This document shows, in pieces, positions 11,290-22,239 of a stretch of 64,000 nucleotides of DNA. Source of the stretch: Gordionus sp. m RMFG-2023. Taxonomy: Eukaryota; Nematomorpha; Gordioida; Chordodea; Parachordodidae. Numbering within the stretch: position 1 is the first letter of the stretch; every line of letters starts with the position of its first letter. Under the pieces are notes generated by a model. The model saw nothing but the letters and a program-made list of their open reading frames with translations. It was not told the DNA's origin and made no database searches. The DNA lies in assembly GCF_954871325.1 (NCBI RefSeq), contig NC_088775.1:30915561-30979560 (forward strand), read 5' to 3'. The position numbers were made by a program, and so were the translations under genes.

Positions 11290-11691
11290 AATCTAATAAA
11301 CGTAAGGATATACTCGGACTGAATCAGATACAGTGTACATGGATGGCACATTTTTTTATAGCACCAAATATTTACCAGCAGCTTTATTCAGTTCATGTTT
11401 ATTATAAAGAACATATGTTGGTTGACATATATGCCGTTTTGTCAAACAAAAGAAAATCAACATTATATTAAACTTTTTATCATGATCAAAGAGATATGTG
11501 AGAAGCATGATTTGTTGAAATCTCTCTATAATAAGAATCCTATAGTTAGAACTATTGTAAGAAGAATGTGTATACTACCTCTACTAAATCTCGAAGATAT
11601 AAATGATGTGGTACTCAGTTGCCATATATTTGCAACAATAAATAATCTTCCTATGAATAGATTTTTTTATACATGGATAAAACCCAATTAA
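11290..11691 (+). pseudogene. MULE transposase fragment
   Basis: Two overlapping frames carry pieces of a Mutator-like transposase. The first reads IAPNIYQQLYSVHVYYKEHM then LVDIYAVLSNKR, matching the stretch after the first catalytic aspartate in animal MULEs. The second (11395-11691) reads IKLFIMIKEICEKHDLLKSL and later VRRMCILPLLNLEDINDVVL, matching the downstream helical part. At least one frameshift separates them, and the N-terminal zinc finger and the rest of the catalytic core are absent. It lies inside terminal repeats with GATCGTAA motifs. It cannot be functional. Confidence 0.5.
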
Positions 11692-12050
11692 TTTTATTTA
11701 TAAGTTATTATATTAAAAAATTGCATAAGTGAATTCTTTTAATAGACAAATTTATATTTGCTTATAGAGCCTCCTATTCCTATTATAACAAATTAATGTA
11801 TAATTATAACACAGAATATAAATTTATAATAAAATAAAATCCTATACCTCAATTATCAATTAATTTTATTTATAAGTTATATTAAGAAATTGCATAAGTG
11901 AATTCTTGTAATATACAAATTTATATTTGCTTATAGAGCCTCCTATTATATAAAATTAACGTATAATTATAACACAGACAATACAAATTTATAATAAAAT
12001 AAAATCCTATGACTCAATTATCAATTAATTTTATTTATAAGTTATATTAA
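11690..12050. repeat. Two copies of a ~180-bp AT-rich direct repeat
   Basis: The block TTAATTTTATTTATAAGTTA, followed by TTGCATAAGTGAATTCTT and GAGCCTCCTATT, occurs from about 11690 and again from about 11860. A third partial copy starts near 12023. It lies inside the MULE relic. Confidence 0.7.
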
Positions 12051-12344
12051 GAAATAGCATAAGAGAATTTTTTATACTAAGAAATAGCATAAGTTATTCA
12101 TAAGAAATATTCTTAATCATTAAATTTAATCTTAAGTAATCATATTTATAAAGTTCAGCATATTATCTAATATATTAAATAAATGCATAATAGAATAATT
12201 ATGTGCATAATAGAACAATAACGTGCATATCATATCATATGAATGAAACAATGGTCCATTTTGACCAAAAAAAGTCCAAATGGACCATTTTACGATTAAA
12301 ATCTTACGATCAAAGGAGGCCCTCCCATGATCAAAGTACAAGCT

Positions 12345-13273
12345 ACAAAATGGCGCTACAGCTAATTTCGATGTGAGGACGTTTTTTTATGCATGATCGC
12401 CAATCTTTAGTTATCATATATATATAATCATTATAACCCTATCTAATAGACGAATATGATAATTCATAATCTATGAATGGTATATTACAATATATTTCTA
12501 TATTACTACAAATTTGGGTTCTAATTCTTAAAATGGGAAATTTCAATATATACAAGGAACAACACAAGAGCTAAGCTACAATGTTTTATTATTGGATTTA
12601 ACATAAGAACGATAACTGCAAATTAAATAAAAATCTTATATATTTAACTTATATTTTATTCTACTTTATATTAACTATTATTTATTTTGTTTTTTTTATT
12701 CTAACTTATATCGATTTTACAAGTCAAATTGTTATTTTTATTTTTTATAATAATTAGGCAAGTCAAACTATTTCATAAGAAAGTTGTCACATAAAATATA
12801 TAGAAATGTTTTAAAACAAATCATATACACAATATATATAACTTATGCCGTGACTAACCTTTTATTTTTGCAAATTTATTTCAATTTAACTTTTAATATA
12901 AATTCTTCAAAATTTTGAGATTAAAAATATATAACTTAATGTATTAGAAATAAATACGACTGATAATATTTTTCTATTACTCAATGGAATTATACTTGAC
13001 GATATCTTATGGAGCTACTACTTCTATATATACCATGGTGGCCAAAAGATAAACGTGGGTTTCTACGACGAGGAGGAGATACACCATCTTAAAGGTAAAA
13101 TAAACAGTAGATTAGTTATATATGGTAATAACAGGATCATAACCGTTTAAGCTAACAAATACACTCACCAATAAATATTTACGATAACCAAATATTAATT
13201 TTAATATATTAAGTTCATTGTATTCATACGGTAACACAATATTATACATGAATAAACAAAGATGGATACAAAA
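12345..13273. other. AT-rich spacer, short GC-richer patch near 13010
   Basis: No recognised gene. A stretch at about 12985-13095 has higher GC and one open frame (GGQKINVGFYDEEEIHHLK), resembling the GC-richer Ty3-like fossil on the far side of the 13280-17010 element. This would be expected if that element split an older retroelement. The evidence is weak. Confidence 0.3.
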
Positions 13274-13279
13274 GCTAAT

Positions 13280-13795
13280 GTTGTATTCCATATTAAATCA
13301 ACCAAAAAAAGTCGATTCTCAACCCGACCCCCTTCGATTTTTTTAAAAATTTGTATGTTGGTAGTATATACACTAACTAATAAAAATGCAAAATTTTACT
13401 TTTCAAATCGGCTTACTTCATGAGATATGGCCATCTTTAGAAACGCGAAAATTCCAAAATACAGTATATTTAATTTTAAATATCTCAAAAAGTAATTAAG
13501 CTGAAGGCATGATTTAAATTTTATTAAATAGCTCTAGAATAGCCCTTTAATATGATATAAAAATTATTTTATTAATAAAAAATCTATTACCACAAACCCG
13601 AAATAGAAAACCGGAAATAGCTATAAAATATAAATTGCTCTTTTTTTTTCTTTAAAATTTTTTTTACAAGTAGACATTATACCTCTTAATATTTATACAA
13701 AATTTTAGCTTGGGACCATTACTGGGCCAATAGTTATTACGCTTTAAATATAAATAGTATGGCTTAAATCCTAAATTATACCAAATCTATAGTAA
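13280..13795. repeat. Left terminal inverted repeat, ~515 bp
   Basis: This is the inverse of 16510-17010, with many small differences and indels. That suggests the insertion is not very young, or that the arms were imperfect to begin with. Confidence 0.8.
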
Positions 13796-14048
13796 TTTAC
13801 GAAACAAAAAAGAAAATTCCTTTATGATCGGGCCGATTATATTTTTTTTATAAATGTTTCGGGCTGTGAGCCCACTAGTAGACATTATGTCATATTTAAC
13901 ATATAAGTTTAGCGATTTTATTTTAGAGAGAAAATAATTGTAAAAATATTTATAACTTTATTTAGCTAAGTATTTATATTACATGAATATCAAATGGGAA
14001 ATTAATATTCTTATAAACATATTAAATTAAATAATATCATACATTAAA

Positions 14049-16075
14049 TTATTTAATGAATTGGAATAACGTTTGACTTTCATTTTTCCTTCCATTGGAA
14101 TAAATGAATGATATTTTTGTGTCCCGGGAATTCGTTAAAAATCTATTTTCGAGATTGGTTTCCATTCTTAAATATTCAACGTTGCTGACAAATGTATAAT
14201 TAATACCCGGGATATTAATTCTCGCATAATTATATAAATCCATAGGAGTTAATATATGATTTTCATAAGGACGTTGCAGGCTTGCTCTAGCAGCCAACCT
14301 CTTTGTAATTCCCCCTAAACTATCGCAAGGAGTTTTGCCATGTGCAGTTGCAAAAAAATGTCATTCTGCCTTGATCCCAAAATCATTATAATGGTTGTAG
14401 AGATTTACAAAGTTTTTTTTGTTCTTATACTGGATAACGGCTCCATCAGAAAAATAATAAATTATTGAAATCTTATCAAATCTTGCTTTCAAGAATTGAA
14501 TTAAATTTGTTTGAAATAAATAAAAGGAACAAGTATTGTGTTTAAGACAATCTGATATAACTACGTAACTTATATGTTTGATAGTACCGCTTTCGCAGTA
14601 ATAAATCATAAATGGATGAAGTGTTGCCTGATTATTAGTCCAATGGAAACCTTGAGCGTGATCATGAACTACAAAAGCGTAGTTCTCTGCAAAATCGGAT
14701 ATTATTAGATATTCCCCATCCTTAAAATTCGATTTTAATGACTTAAAAAATGAAGATTGTTCCGAAGAAATAAATGCATGAGGAATAAAAATATTTAATT
14801 TTTCAATCAAATACTCCACAAATTCGCTGGCGGACTTAGTTAACGTTTCGAGGGTAGTACGGTCTGCCGCCAACCATTGTTTAAATGTTATATAATCTAT
14901 GGCATTATTATCAAACAATAAATGTAATCTTTCTTTAAGTTCCAAAGTGCCGGGACACATTTGGCATTTCTTTAAGTAACAGCAAGGTTGGGCTGGATTG
15001 CATAGACTTTGTGCAATGTAATGTTTATAATCTTTTAAGGGAGGAAATGGATAGTTATGCTGGTTTGCAGTTCTGATTTAATTTACCCCCAATTATAATT
15101 AATTTAAAATTTTGATGAATTGTACAGATGCACATTGTATGCGTTCCAGACCTGCCTGCTAAAATACAGTTTTTTTGGTCTCATGATAGCAAACTTGCTG
15201 AAACCTATCTTTATATTACTGTTTATTTCTTTAAAATTGGTAAATAATTATTTTATATTACACAAAACTAATCTCTTTTGTACTTGGTTCCTTTTTCCAT
15301 TAACTTTCATTGATATAAAGGCATAAGTCTGCTGTTTTCGTCAGAATTATAAAATTCTATTACTTTATTTGCAATGTCATCCGAAATTATTCTATTTGGT
15401 TTTATGATATTGGTTTGACAAAACACCCTTTTCTTCAACTAATTGTTTAGCTGTCCGGGCCATAAAATTTGTGGTTGAAAATTCCTTTTCAATTTTATCA
15501 AGAGTCCAAGATTTTGGTAAAACTGTTAAAATTTGTATTTTTTCATTGCGAGAACTTGTAGCAAATTTTTCTTTCAGTTGATTTATGATTTCAATTCATC
15601 TTTTTTTGCTTGATCCTCTAGATTTATTTTAAAAACTTTTTTGATTTTTCCCTGAATTTTCAAAAATTTATTTACAGGATATTTTTTTTCATTTAACCTT
15701 TTCTTTTTAATAGGTGTCTCCCCTAAAAATGGCAAAGTTTCATTAAAAGTTGAAATTGAAGTATTAAAATCTGTATAAGAGTCGGGATTATTGCATGGTT
15801 GATCATGTTCAGAATCGCTAAATGTTTCATTAATAGTTGAGGTAGAAGGTAAGTTAGAAATAGAAGGTAATGTGATCGGGATCGTAGAAGTAAAAGGTGA
15901 GATCAGATTTGTTGAATATTTTTTTAATTTTTTCCGGCAAGAGCTACAAATTTTTTGATTAATTGATAAGCTAGAATTCACTTCTATCATCCATTGTAAA
16001 ACATTTCTAAGATCGTAACGTACTGAATGAGATTTTATTCTAAAGGGATTACAGCACTTTGAATAGAAATAACTT
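14049..16075 (-). pseudogene. Orphan-family ORF (SHGK-PCD family), likely transposase of the 13280-17010 element
   Basis: Read from right to left, the blocks follow one known but uncharacterised invertebrate protein family. First is an N-terminal Cys-rich region (CCNPF-like, then 15990-15583 with QKICSSCRKKLKK). Next is a helix-turn-helix-like segment near 15570-15440 (NEKIQILTVLPKSWTLDKIE). Then comes 14960-14361 with CPGTLELKERL, TFKQWLAADRTTLETL, ISDFAENYAFVVHDHAQGFHW and YYFSDGAVIQYKNKKNFVNL. Last is 14297-14049 (AARASLQRPYENHILTPMDL), with the HGKTPCDSLGG stretch between the last two. Conserved acidic residues (DFAENY, FSDGA, then GIKAE) could form a DDE-type site; this is inference. The family is widespread in cnidarian and arthropod predictions. 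About four breaks separate the blocks, so the copy is inactive. Its placement between two 500-bp inverted repeats argues that the family is transposon-borne. Confidence 0.75.
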
Positions 16076-16509
16076 TTCTAGACATTTAAATTTTTTTGGT
16101 AAGGAATAAAAGATAACTATTAATTTTATATAATTATTTTAAATTAAAAATAAATGCATAATGAATACCGATAATTTAATTTTCTTAGAAAAATGGCTTT
16201 ATAAAATTAATCAATAAAAATGACGGCTGTTGCTGTTGGAATTGAATTTGATTTTTATGATAATTAACTATAAGTAGAAAATAATCTTTATGAAAATATA
16301 TTTCTGACGATCACAAAGATAATTATCCGGCAAAGAAAATATCTACATAATTCACTCATAGAATTGCCAGGTCAAAAATCTCGAATTTAAGTAGAATTTT
16401 TTTTTTTTTGGGGGGGGGGGCGAATATAAATCTTAAGATGGGGTTCGGATTTCAGTTTTAATACTATTATTCACAAATATTATCACTTTTGTTAAAAAAA
16501 TAATTACTC

Positions 16510-17010
16510 ATTTCGTATAATATAGAATTTAAGCCATACTATTTATATTTAAAGCGTAATAACTATTGGCCCAGTATTGGTCCCAATCTAAGAATTTGTA
16601 CAAATATTAAGATATATAATGTCTATTTGTTGAAAAATTTTGAAAGAAAAAAAAAGGGCAATTTTTATTTTATAACCATTTCCGGTTTTTTATTTCCGGT
16701 TTTTGGTAATAAAATTATTTTTAATATAATAAATTTTATATCATATTAAAGGGCTATTCTAGAGTTATTTAATAAAGTTTAAATTATACCTTTAGCTTAA
16801 TTACTTTTTGAGATATTTAAAATTAAATATGGTGTATTTTGAACTTTTCGCGTTTCTAAAGATGGCCATATCTCATGAAATAAGCTGAGTTGAGAATTAA
16901 AATTTTATATTATTGCTAGTTAGTGTATATACTACCATCATACAAATTTTAAAAAAAATCGAAGAGGGTCGGGTTGAATCTTCAGTTGATTTGATAATAT
17001 GGAATACAAC
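16510..17010. repeat. Right terminal inverted repeat, ~500 bp
   Basis: This is the inverse of 13280-13795. Shared landmarks include the TTTAAATATAAATAGTATGG block, the TTTCCGGTTTT block and TCGAAGAGGGTCGGGTTG. Confidence 0.8.
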
Positions 17011-18265
17011 GCTAATATTAGTTAACGGCCTATTTATGACTCAAATCCCTATTACCCTAGCAATGTTAAGGCTTAGACTGATAGAAATTCTGATGCCGAG
17101 AAATCTAACGACCAATACCTGGTCGAAGCCGTATGCATAGAAGCTGAGTTCTATGACCCCACGGCTTATTAAGGAAATATAGATCACTCTATCCCACTAA
17201 GACGTGAAGCGCCAAGATTGCCGAATTTAAGCGGCATCTCAAAAGAAGATAGGAACCTATTCAAATTGGGTGTCTCGTGTTTGTCAGTTGTAGGGAATGC
17301 AACAACTTTTGGGCCACGGCATAGTCATTGAAAAATTAAAAATTATCACAATATCAAGAGACGGCGTTGATTAAGTTTGAAAGATAATATGAGAGTTGAT
17401 GAGGACTTAGAGATAATCAAAGTGTAAACGAACTAGAGTTTAGTGAGGAAAATATCTAGGATAGAGGAGATACACACAACGATAAGCACAAGACACATAG
17501 AAAATAAGAATATCAGAAAAGCGTGGTATGCAAGCAACACGCGTTGGTACGCTATGACGGTTATTATTGACAGCAGCCATGGAAACCTAGTCCTCCCTAC
17601 GTCAATCGTTACAACAACCAAATTTCCAGATTTCAAAACAACAATAATCAAAAATTGTCAAGATATAATGAAGGGTATAATAGTTATAACAATAATAATC
17701 ACTTTAAATACAACATAAACAAAAATATTCGACAAATAACAGTAGATTCAACATTGACATGCTGTTGGTCAAGGTTTCTGCAAGTACAACAGACCACACG
17801 CCAATCAACAACAGAACAATAGAAAAAATTTAGTAATAGTAGTAACAAGATGATCCTTAAGCCAGAATCAAGCTCGTAATTCGAACAACATAAGTACAAT
17901 AAACATAGAAAAAATAGTAGATTAGAATCAAACAAAAGGCGAGATGAAAGAATACAATTACTAAGGCTAGACATTAATAATATGGATATGGGTATATTAT
18001 ATTAAACAAAACATAAGACGTATTAGTGAAAATTAATAACACACCTACGACCATGCAAGTCAATACTGGAACAAGACTTACAATATTACCACTTAGCAAA
18101 GGAAGCAGGGATAACCGAAACTAAGAAAACAATCATCGGCATACAATGTTGTTACAATCAAAATCTTTAGCGTAGCACAAATAAACGTATGCAAGGAGAA
18201 ACTCAAATACTGGAAGCAATCGTGCTAAAAAGTGATAAAAAGCCTCTGTTAGGAAGGGTACCATA
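17011..18265 (+). pseudogene. Ty3-like LTR retroelement fossil (gag tail and protease region)
   Basis: This is a degraded LTR-retroelement fragment, richer in GC than its surroundings. The parts recognised are an Asn/Tyr-rich gag tail around 17600-17720, a region rich in Cys and Gln after it that is probably a zinc-knuckle remnant, and a protease-like stretch around 18040-18260 (NTPTTMQV, then TRLTILPL, ending LLGRVPYQ). No LTRs, reverse transcriptase or integrase were found here. It is heavily broken, with many breaks, and looks old. The 13280-17010 element abuts its left side with a target duplication. The 18284-22233 MULE abuts its right side. Confidence 0.55.
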
Positions 18266-18779
18266 TCAATTCAGCAAAACTTTTATCACGAAACATTTTT
18301 TCTAAACTTCTATTGCGAATGTCTTTTATCGCGAATGGATTTTATAACGAAACTTTTATTGCGAATCAATAATCGCGATAATTTTATAGCAAAATTATTA
18401 TCTCGAAACCCAAATCGCGAAGACAATATAGCGACAATTATTTTGCGAATTTAATATCGCGATAATTGCTTAATCACTAGTTCTTTTATAATTATATTAA
18501 TTGAATAATATTTTTTAAAAAATAGGTGGAAGATTGATTCAATGATAGTTGTAATTTTCTTTTAACCTTAGTAAATTTAGATAATGATTAATGAACTTAG
18601 ATCTGGTTTATGAAATTTGTGGTTCAACATATATTTTTTTCCCCATAATTATTAAGAATCAAAATAACTTAAAGCAATTTTTACTGAATTCCCAAAAAAT
18701 TATGTAAAAATTTTAATTTTTTCAGAATTGAATTTATCTGAAAAAATGATATATCGATCAGAAATTTTAACTATTTTAA

Positions 18780-19280
18780 AGGTGGGGGGGGGGGGGTGAA
18801 CTCTTTTTTTTATCTAGATAAGGGTATCAAATGAAAGTCAATAAGATGATTTTGAGATTAAAATTACCATTCACTCTATCTATGCCCTGAGGTCTAGGTT
18901 TGGAGAGATTAAATATTTTTTACAATAAATATCGGACTATTAAATGAAAGCGAACAAAAATATTTTTTGAATGTTATTATTCATCTAGGTTCTTTGATCT
19001 AGATAATTTATAGGAAGTTTGAGGGGGGGGGGGGTTTAAAAACTTATTCTGAAATTAATTAAAGCTGATTAATTTTTTTATATTTAATTCATAGTTAGTC
19101 ACTTTGTTTCAAGTCTGAGTCTGGTTGGGGGGGGGGGGATTTAAAATATTTATTAAATAATATATTGGAGTCTCAAATGAAAGCTACTAAAGGGATTGGT
19201 TACATTGTTACTCTACACACATTATAATATAGGTGAGAGAGTCGGGGGGGGGGGCGTTTATAGTATAATATCTCGGCATG
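18780..19280. repeat. Degenerate ~110-bp tandem repeat with G-runs
   Basis: Four imperfect units each contain a run of 9-14 G followed by T/A-rich DNA and the motif TATYAAATGAAAG (variants GGTATCAAATGAAAGTC, ACTATTAAATGAAAGC, GTCTCAAATGAAAGCT). The layout resembles the ~117-bp minisatellite in the arms of the Ginger-type element at 24138-32975, though the primary sequence has diverged. Confidence 0.55.
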
Positions 19281-19639
19281 AATCTCAATTATTATAAATA
19301 TAATATTTTGATATGGGTTCTTATTGAAGCTTAAATAATTTAAGATATAATAAAATAGCTATACTAAAAATTAATAAATAATTAATGAAATTGACATATT
19401 TGATAAATTATATCTATTTAAAAAAAAGTATTGCCGAAATTTTTTTAAGAATATTTTTACTCGTTTTGGTGCCATCCTCTGTTATAATTATATTTATTTT
19501 CGTCATTCATTCCTCTTTATTTCTGAAAATAGCAAAAATAAGGAGATCTTAACTTTTAAAAATTATTTGTTCCACCTGGATAAAATTTATTTAAATACAA
19601 ACTATTACAGATGCCTTAACCAAGTTTATTTAAATGCCC

Positions 19640-21055
19640 CCCAAAAAATGGAAAGATAGTATATAATAAGAAATACACAATCATCCCTAAAATCCTATCG
19701 GAAACCAAGAAAATAATTAATTCAATTAAGAATGTAGCTTTGAATAATACTATAGAAAAACTCCAAACTTAATTGTGCAAAAACACTTATCTCAATAGTG
19801 ATTCCATATCAATGGCACTACCTTCACCGAATCTTATGAAACGTATAATTCACCGTACGTGGAGTTCAAATAGTTTTGCACCTCCGAATCCTAGCAGCCT
19901 TATCGAGCAGGTAATTCCGCATGAATATTCAATTACAGATATGTATGAGGATTTCATATTTCATGTGATTGTCCGGTAAGATTTTCTATAAATTTTTAAA
20001 AAAAGTATAACTAATTTCTACATTTTAATTATGATAAGCTGCCCGATAAAAAACACTTTATTAATTATTTATTTATTTATCAAATGTACTAGTATCCCGA
20101 CCGTGTTATCATATTTGAAACAAGAAAAAATTTGGATTTCTTAACTTATTTGTGAACATTGGTTTTCTGATGGTACATTTAAATCATCGCTACCTTTATT
20201 TTTAGTCAAATTTATACGATTCATGGGATTAAATTTAATAATGTTTTACCATACATATATATTTACCAATAAAAAGGATTGTGAAACATATAAATAAATA
20301 TTTACTATTATAAGTGACAACTCAATATGCACTCTAAAAAAAATTATGACGGATTTCGAAATGGACAGTGTAAAAGCTTTCATTTAAGTGTTTCCCAGTT
20401 CACAACACAAATGTTATTATCTTCATTTTGGCCAATCTTTTGGCGAAACATTTAAAAATATCCAGAAATATCGCAGAAATATAAAGACTTGGAATTTAAT
20501 TTACAACTTAGAATGATGGTTTGCTTGGCATTTGTGCACCTTTAAATGTAATTGAAACATATGAATTACTAATAAACTCTGATTTTTATTCTAACAATCA
20601 ATTGTTACTCCAGCCTCTTATTGAAACTTTTGAAAAAACTTAGGTAAAACATTTGGAAGATGCATACTACCTTGTTTAATATTGAACTATGGAACTGTTA
20701 CCAATCAACTCTGAACGGGGAAGCGAAAACGAACAATGACGTTGAAGGGTGGCATAGATGATTCAGTTCCCTCCTAACAAGTCACCTCCAAACATGTGGA
20801 AATTTATAACAGTTATCTATATTCTCTATTATTTTAAAATGATTTAAAAAGTATAAGAATTTACTAATAAACTTTATAATTTATATTCTAGGCTTAAAAA
20901 AACAACAGGGGTTAACAGAGTTAAATGCTCAATATAATTCTGGTGGAATACCCTCTATTCTGAGAAAAAAATATCGACTGCATGCGAGAATAACAAGAAT
21001 TGTTTCTGATTTCGAAAATCGATCAAGAATAGATTATCTTAAAGGAATCGCTTAA
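19640..21055 (+). pseudogene. Animal-type MULE transposase relic
   Basis: Segments in order match an animal Mutator-like transposase. About 19650-19760 is the end of an N-terminal zinc finger region (EIHNHP...) with a linker. 19773-19979 is the pre-catalytic part (ISMALPSPNLMKRIIHRTWS, then SSNSFAPPNPSSLIEQVIPH). About 20160-20280 is the first catalytic Asp (WFSDGTFKSSLPLF). About 20370-20600 is the middle. About 20720-20800 is the conserved tail motif around NNDVEGWH and SLLTSH-QTCGN. 20890-21050 is the C-terminal helix, ending near RIVSDFENRSRIDYLKGIA. Frames change several times and stops are frequent, so it is dead. MULEs normally make 9-bp duplications; none was seen. Confidence 0.7.
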
Positions 21056-21059
21056 TAAA

Positions 21060-22165
21060 ACATTGAATGTTTATTTTTTTAAATTCTTCTAAAATAATAA
21101 AAATTTTGTTTGTTTTTATATAAAAGTCTCAAATTTTTTATATTTGCAATATATATTTGTGTAAAAAAATATAGGAAGGTCAACTTTGGTATAAAATTTA
21201 TCTAGCTACATATAGACTCATTCATCAAGATACAGATTTTATGAGGGTATTTACAAAATTCTTTTAGATGTGATGCAGTCTTTTGCTACCACATCAATCC
21301 CACGATTAATATTTCAAAAATAACAACCTATCGTCATGCATTATAAAACTATATTTTAAAATTCATATTCCTAGCCCTTGAGTCATATAGTGTTTTCCCT
21401 TCCAAATATGATCACTTTTGATGAGCAACATTATTAGTAAAATATTATTATAAAATAATTTTCAAGGATTATATTAAACAATAAGGGCAAAGTTTAAGAG
21501 GAAATTACATTCTCCTTTTATTAAAGCAAGTAAATTTTTTTATAATTGGGGTATTTTTGTCCGATGTCTTTTTTTTTCTTAAGTTATTTTTAACCAGTCT
21601 TTGTCCAAATCATACTTTTAAAACCATTATCCACCTCAGTTATATATTTAACAAATAAATTTTATTGGTTTAGACAATATGATATGGCTATGCTCTTCTT
21701 TTTCGAAAAAAAAATCATTTCTTTAAAACTTTTTATAATGAAATTTATTTTGTAAGGATATTTATTCCAAAAAATATGGCCTAACGGGATCCATTAAAAA
21801 AAGATAATACTTTGTTATACCATTTCCTATTTTAACTTTTATAAGAAAAGGACTGTGAAGAATATAATGTATTCACTTTAACAGGGGTTTGTATACCCAT
21901 CTATAAAAATGATATCAACCCTCTCAAAACTTTTAACCTCCTTCTACCAAATATAAATAATTGAAAAAAGAAAATACCATTCATCCCTCTCCAATTTTAT
22001 TCAAATAATGATAATTATTTCATAACTAAATACCCCATCTAACTTCAATGACGCTCCAAGTAGAAGTCCCTGCACTCCAATGAGTTCGCAGTTCAAATTA
22101 TGATATTGTCCTAGCTAGAAAAGTTTGGGAAAAATTTGGTTGAATTAATTTTGTTATATTATACC
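21060..22165. other. AT-rich interior of MULE, no gene seen
   Basis: Between the transposase relic and the right terminal repeat there is only AT-rich sequence with small GC-richer islands (for example AAGTAGAAGTCCCTGCACTC near 22058). No open frame or family motif is recognised. Confidence 0.4.
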
Positions 22166-22239
22166 TTTAAAATTCCTTTGCGATAAACGACATCCATGGT
22201 AAAAAAAATATTCGCCAAAAAGTGTTTCGGGACATTTAA

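Larger units (their letters stand above)
11069..12314. mobile_element. MULE relic with GATCGTAA terminal repeats
   Basis: The left end GATCGTAAAGTCATTTGATC, continuing into a TTTGGTCCATTT block, mirrors the right end, where GGACCATTTTACGATTAAAA is followed by CTTACGATC. Inside on the plus strand (about 11295-11691) is MULE-like coding sequence: TAPNIYQQLYSVH-like and YKEHMLVDIYAVLSNKR, close to the animal MULE pattern around the first catalytic Asp. It is followed in another frame by IKLFIMIKEICEKHDLLKSL. Two imperfect copies of a ~180-bp AT-rich block follow at 11690-12050. No 9-10 bp duplication was detected. Confidence 0.55.
13280..17010. mobile_element. Long-TIR transposon (3731 bp) with 6-bp duplication GCTAAT
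   Basis: The ends are inverted copies: left GTTGTATTCCATATT at 13280, right AATATGGAATACAAC ending 17010. Similarity continues inward for about 500 bp (to about 13795 and from about 16510). It includes CGCTTTAAATATAAATAGTA and GATATGGCCATCTTTAGAAA in opposite orientations. GCTAAT flanks the element at 13274-13279 and 17011-17016. All coding sequence between the repeats is minus strand and belongs to one orphan family (see 14049-16075). A 6-bp duplication does not fit hAT, piggyBac, MULE or Tc1. IS3EU and Dada are superfamilies with duplications of about this length, but the terminal bases do not match what I recall for IS3EU, so the superfamily is left open. Confidence 0.8.
18284..22233. mobile_element. 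MULE with TCGCGAA-rich terminal repeats (~3.95 kb)
   Basis: The left end is an array of related blocks (TCACGAAACATTTTTT, TTATCGCGAATGGATTTTA, ATTGCGAATCAATAATCGCG) to about 18470. The right end at about 22170-22233, read inversely, gives TCCCGAAACACTTTTTGGCG and then GTCGTTTATCGCAAAGGAAT, matching the left blocks in order. The animal-type MULE transposase relic lies between (19640-21055). A degenerate G-run repeat fills 18780-19280. No 9-bp duplication could be recognised. Confidence 0.65.

Noticed and set aside
17433-17974. Overlapping frames on both strands in the gag-like region
   Set aside because: They are shadows of the Asn-rich Ty3-like fossil in other frames; none shows a separate family motif.
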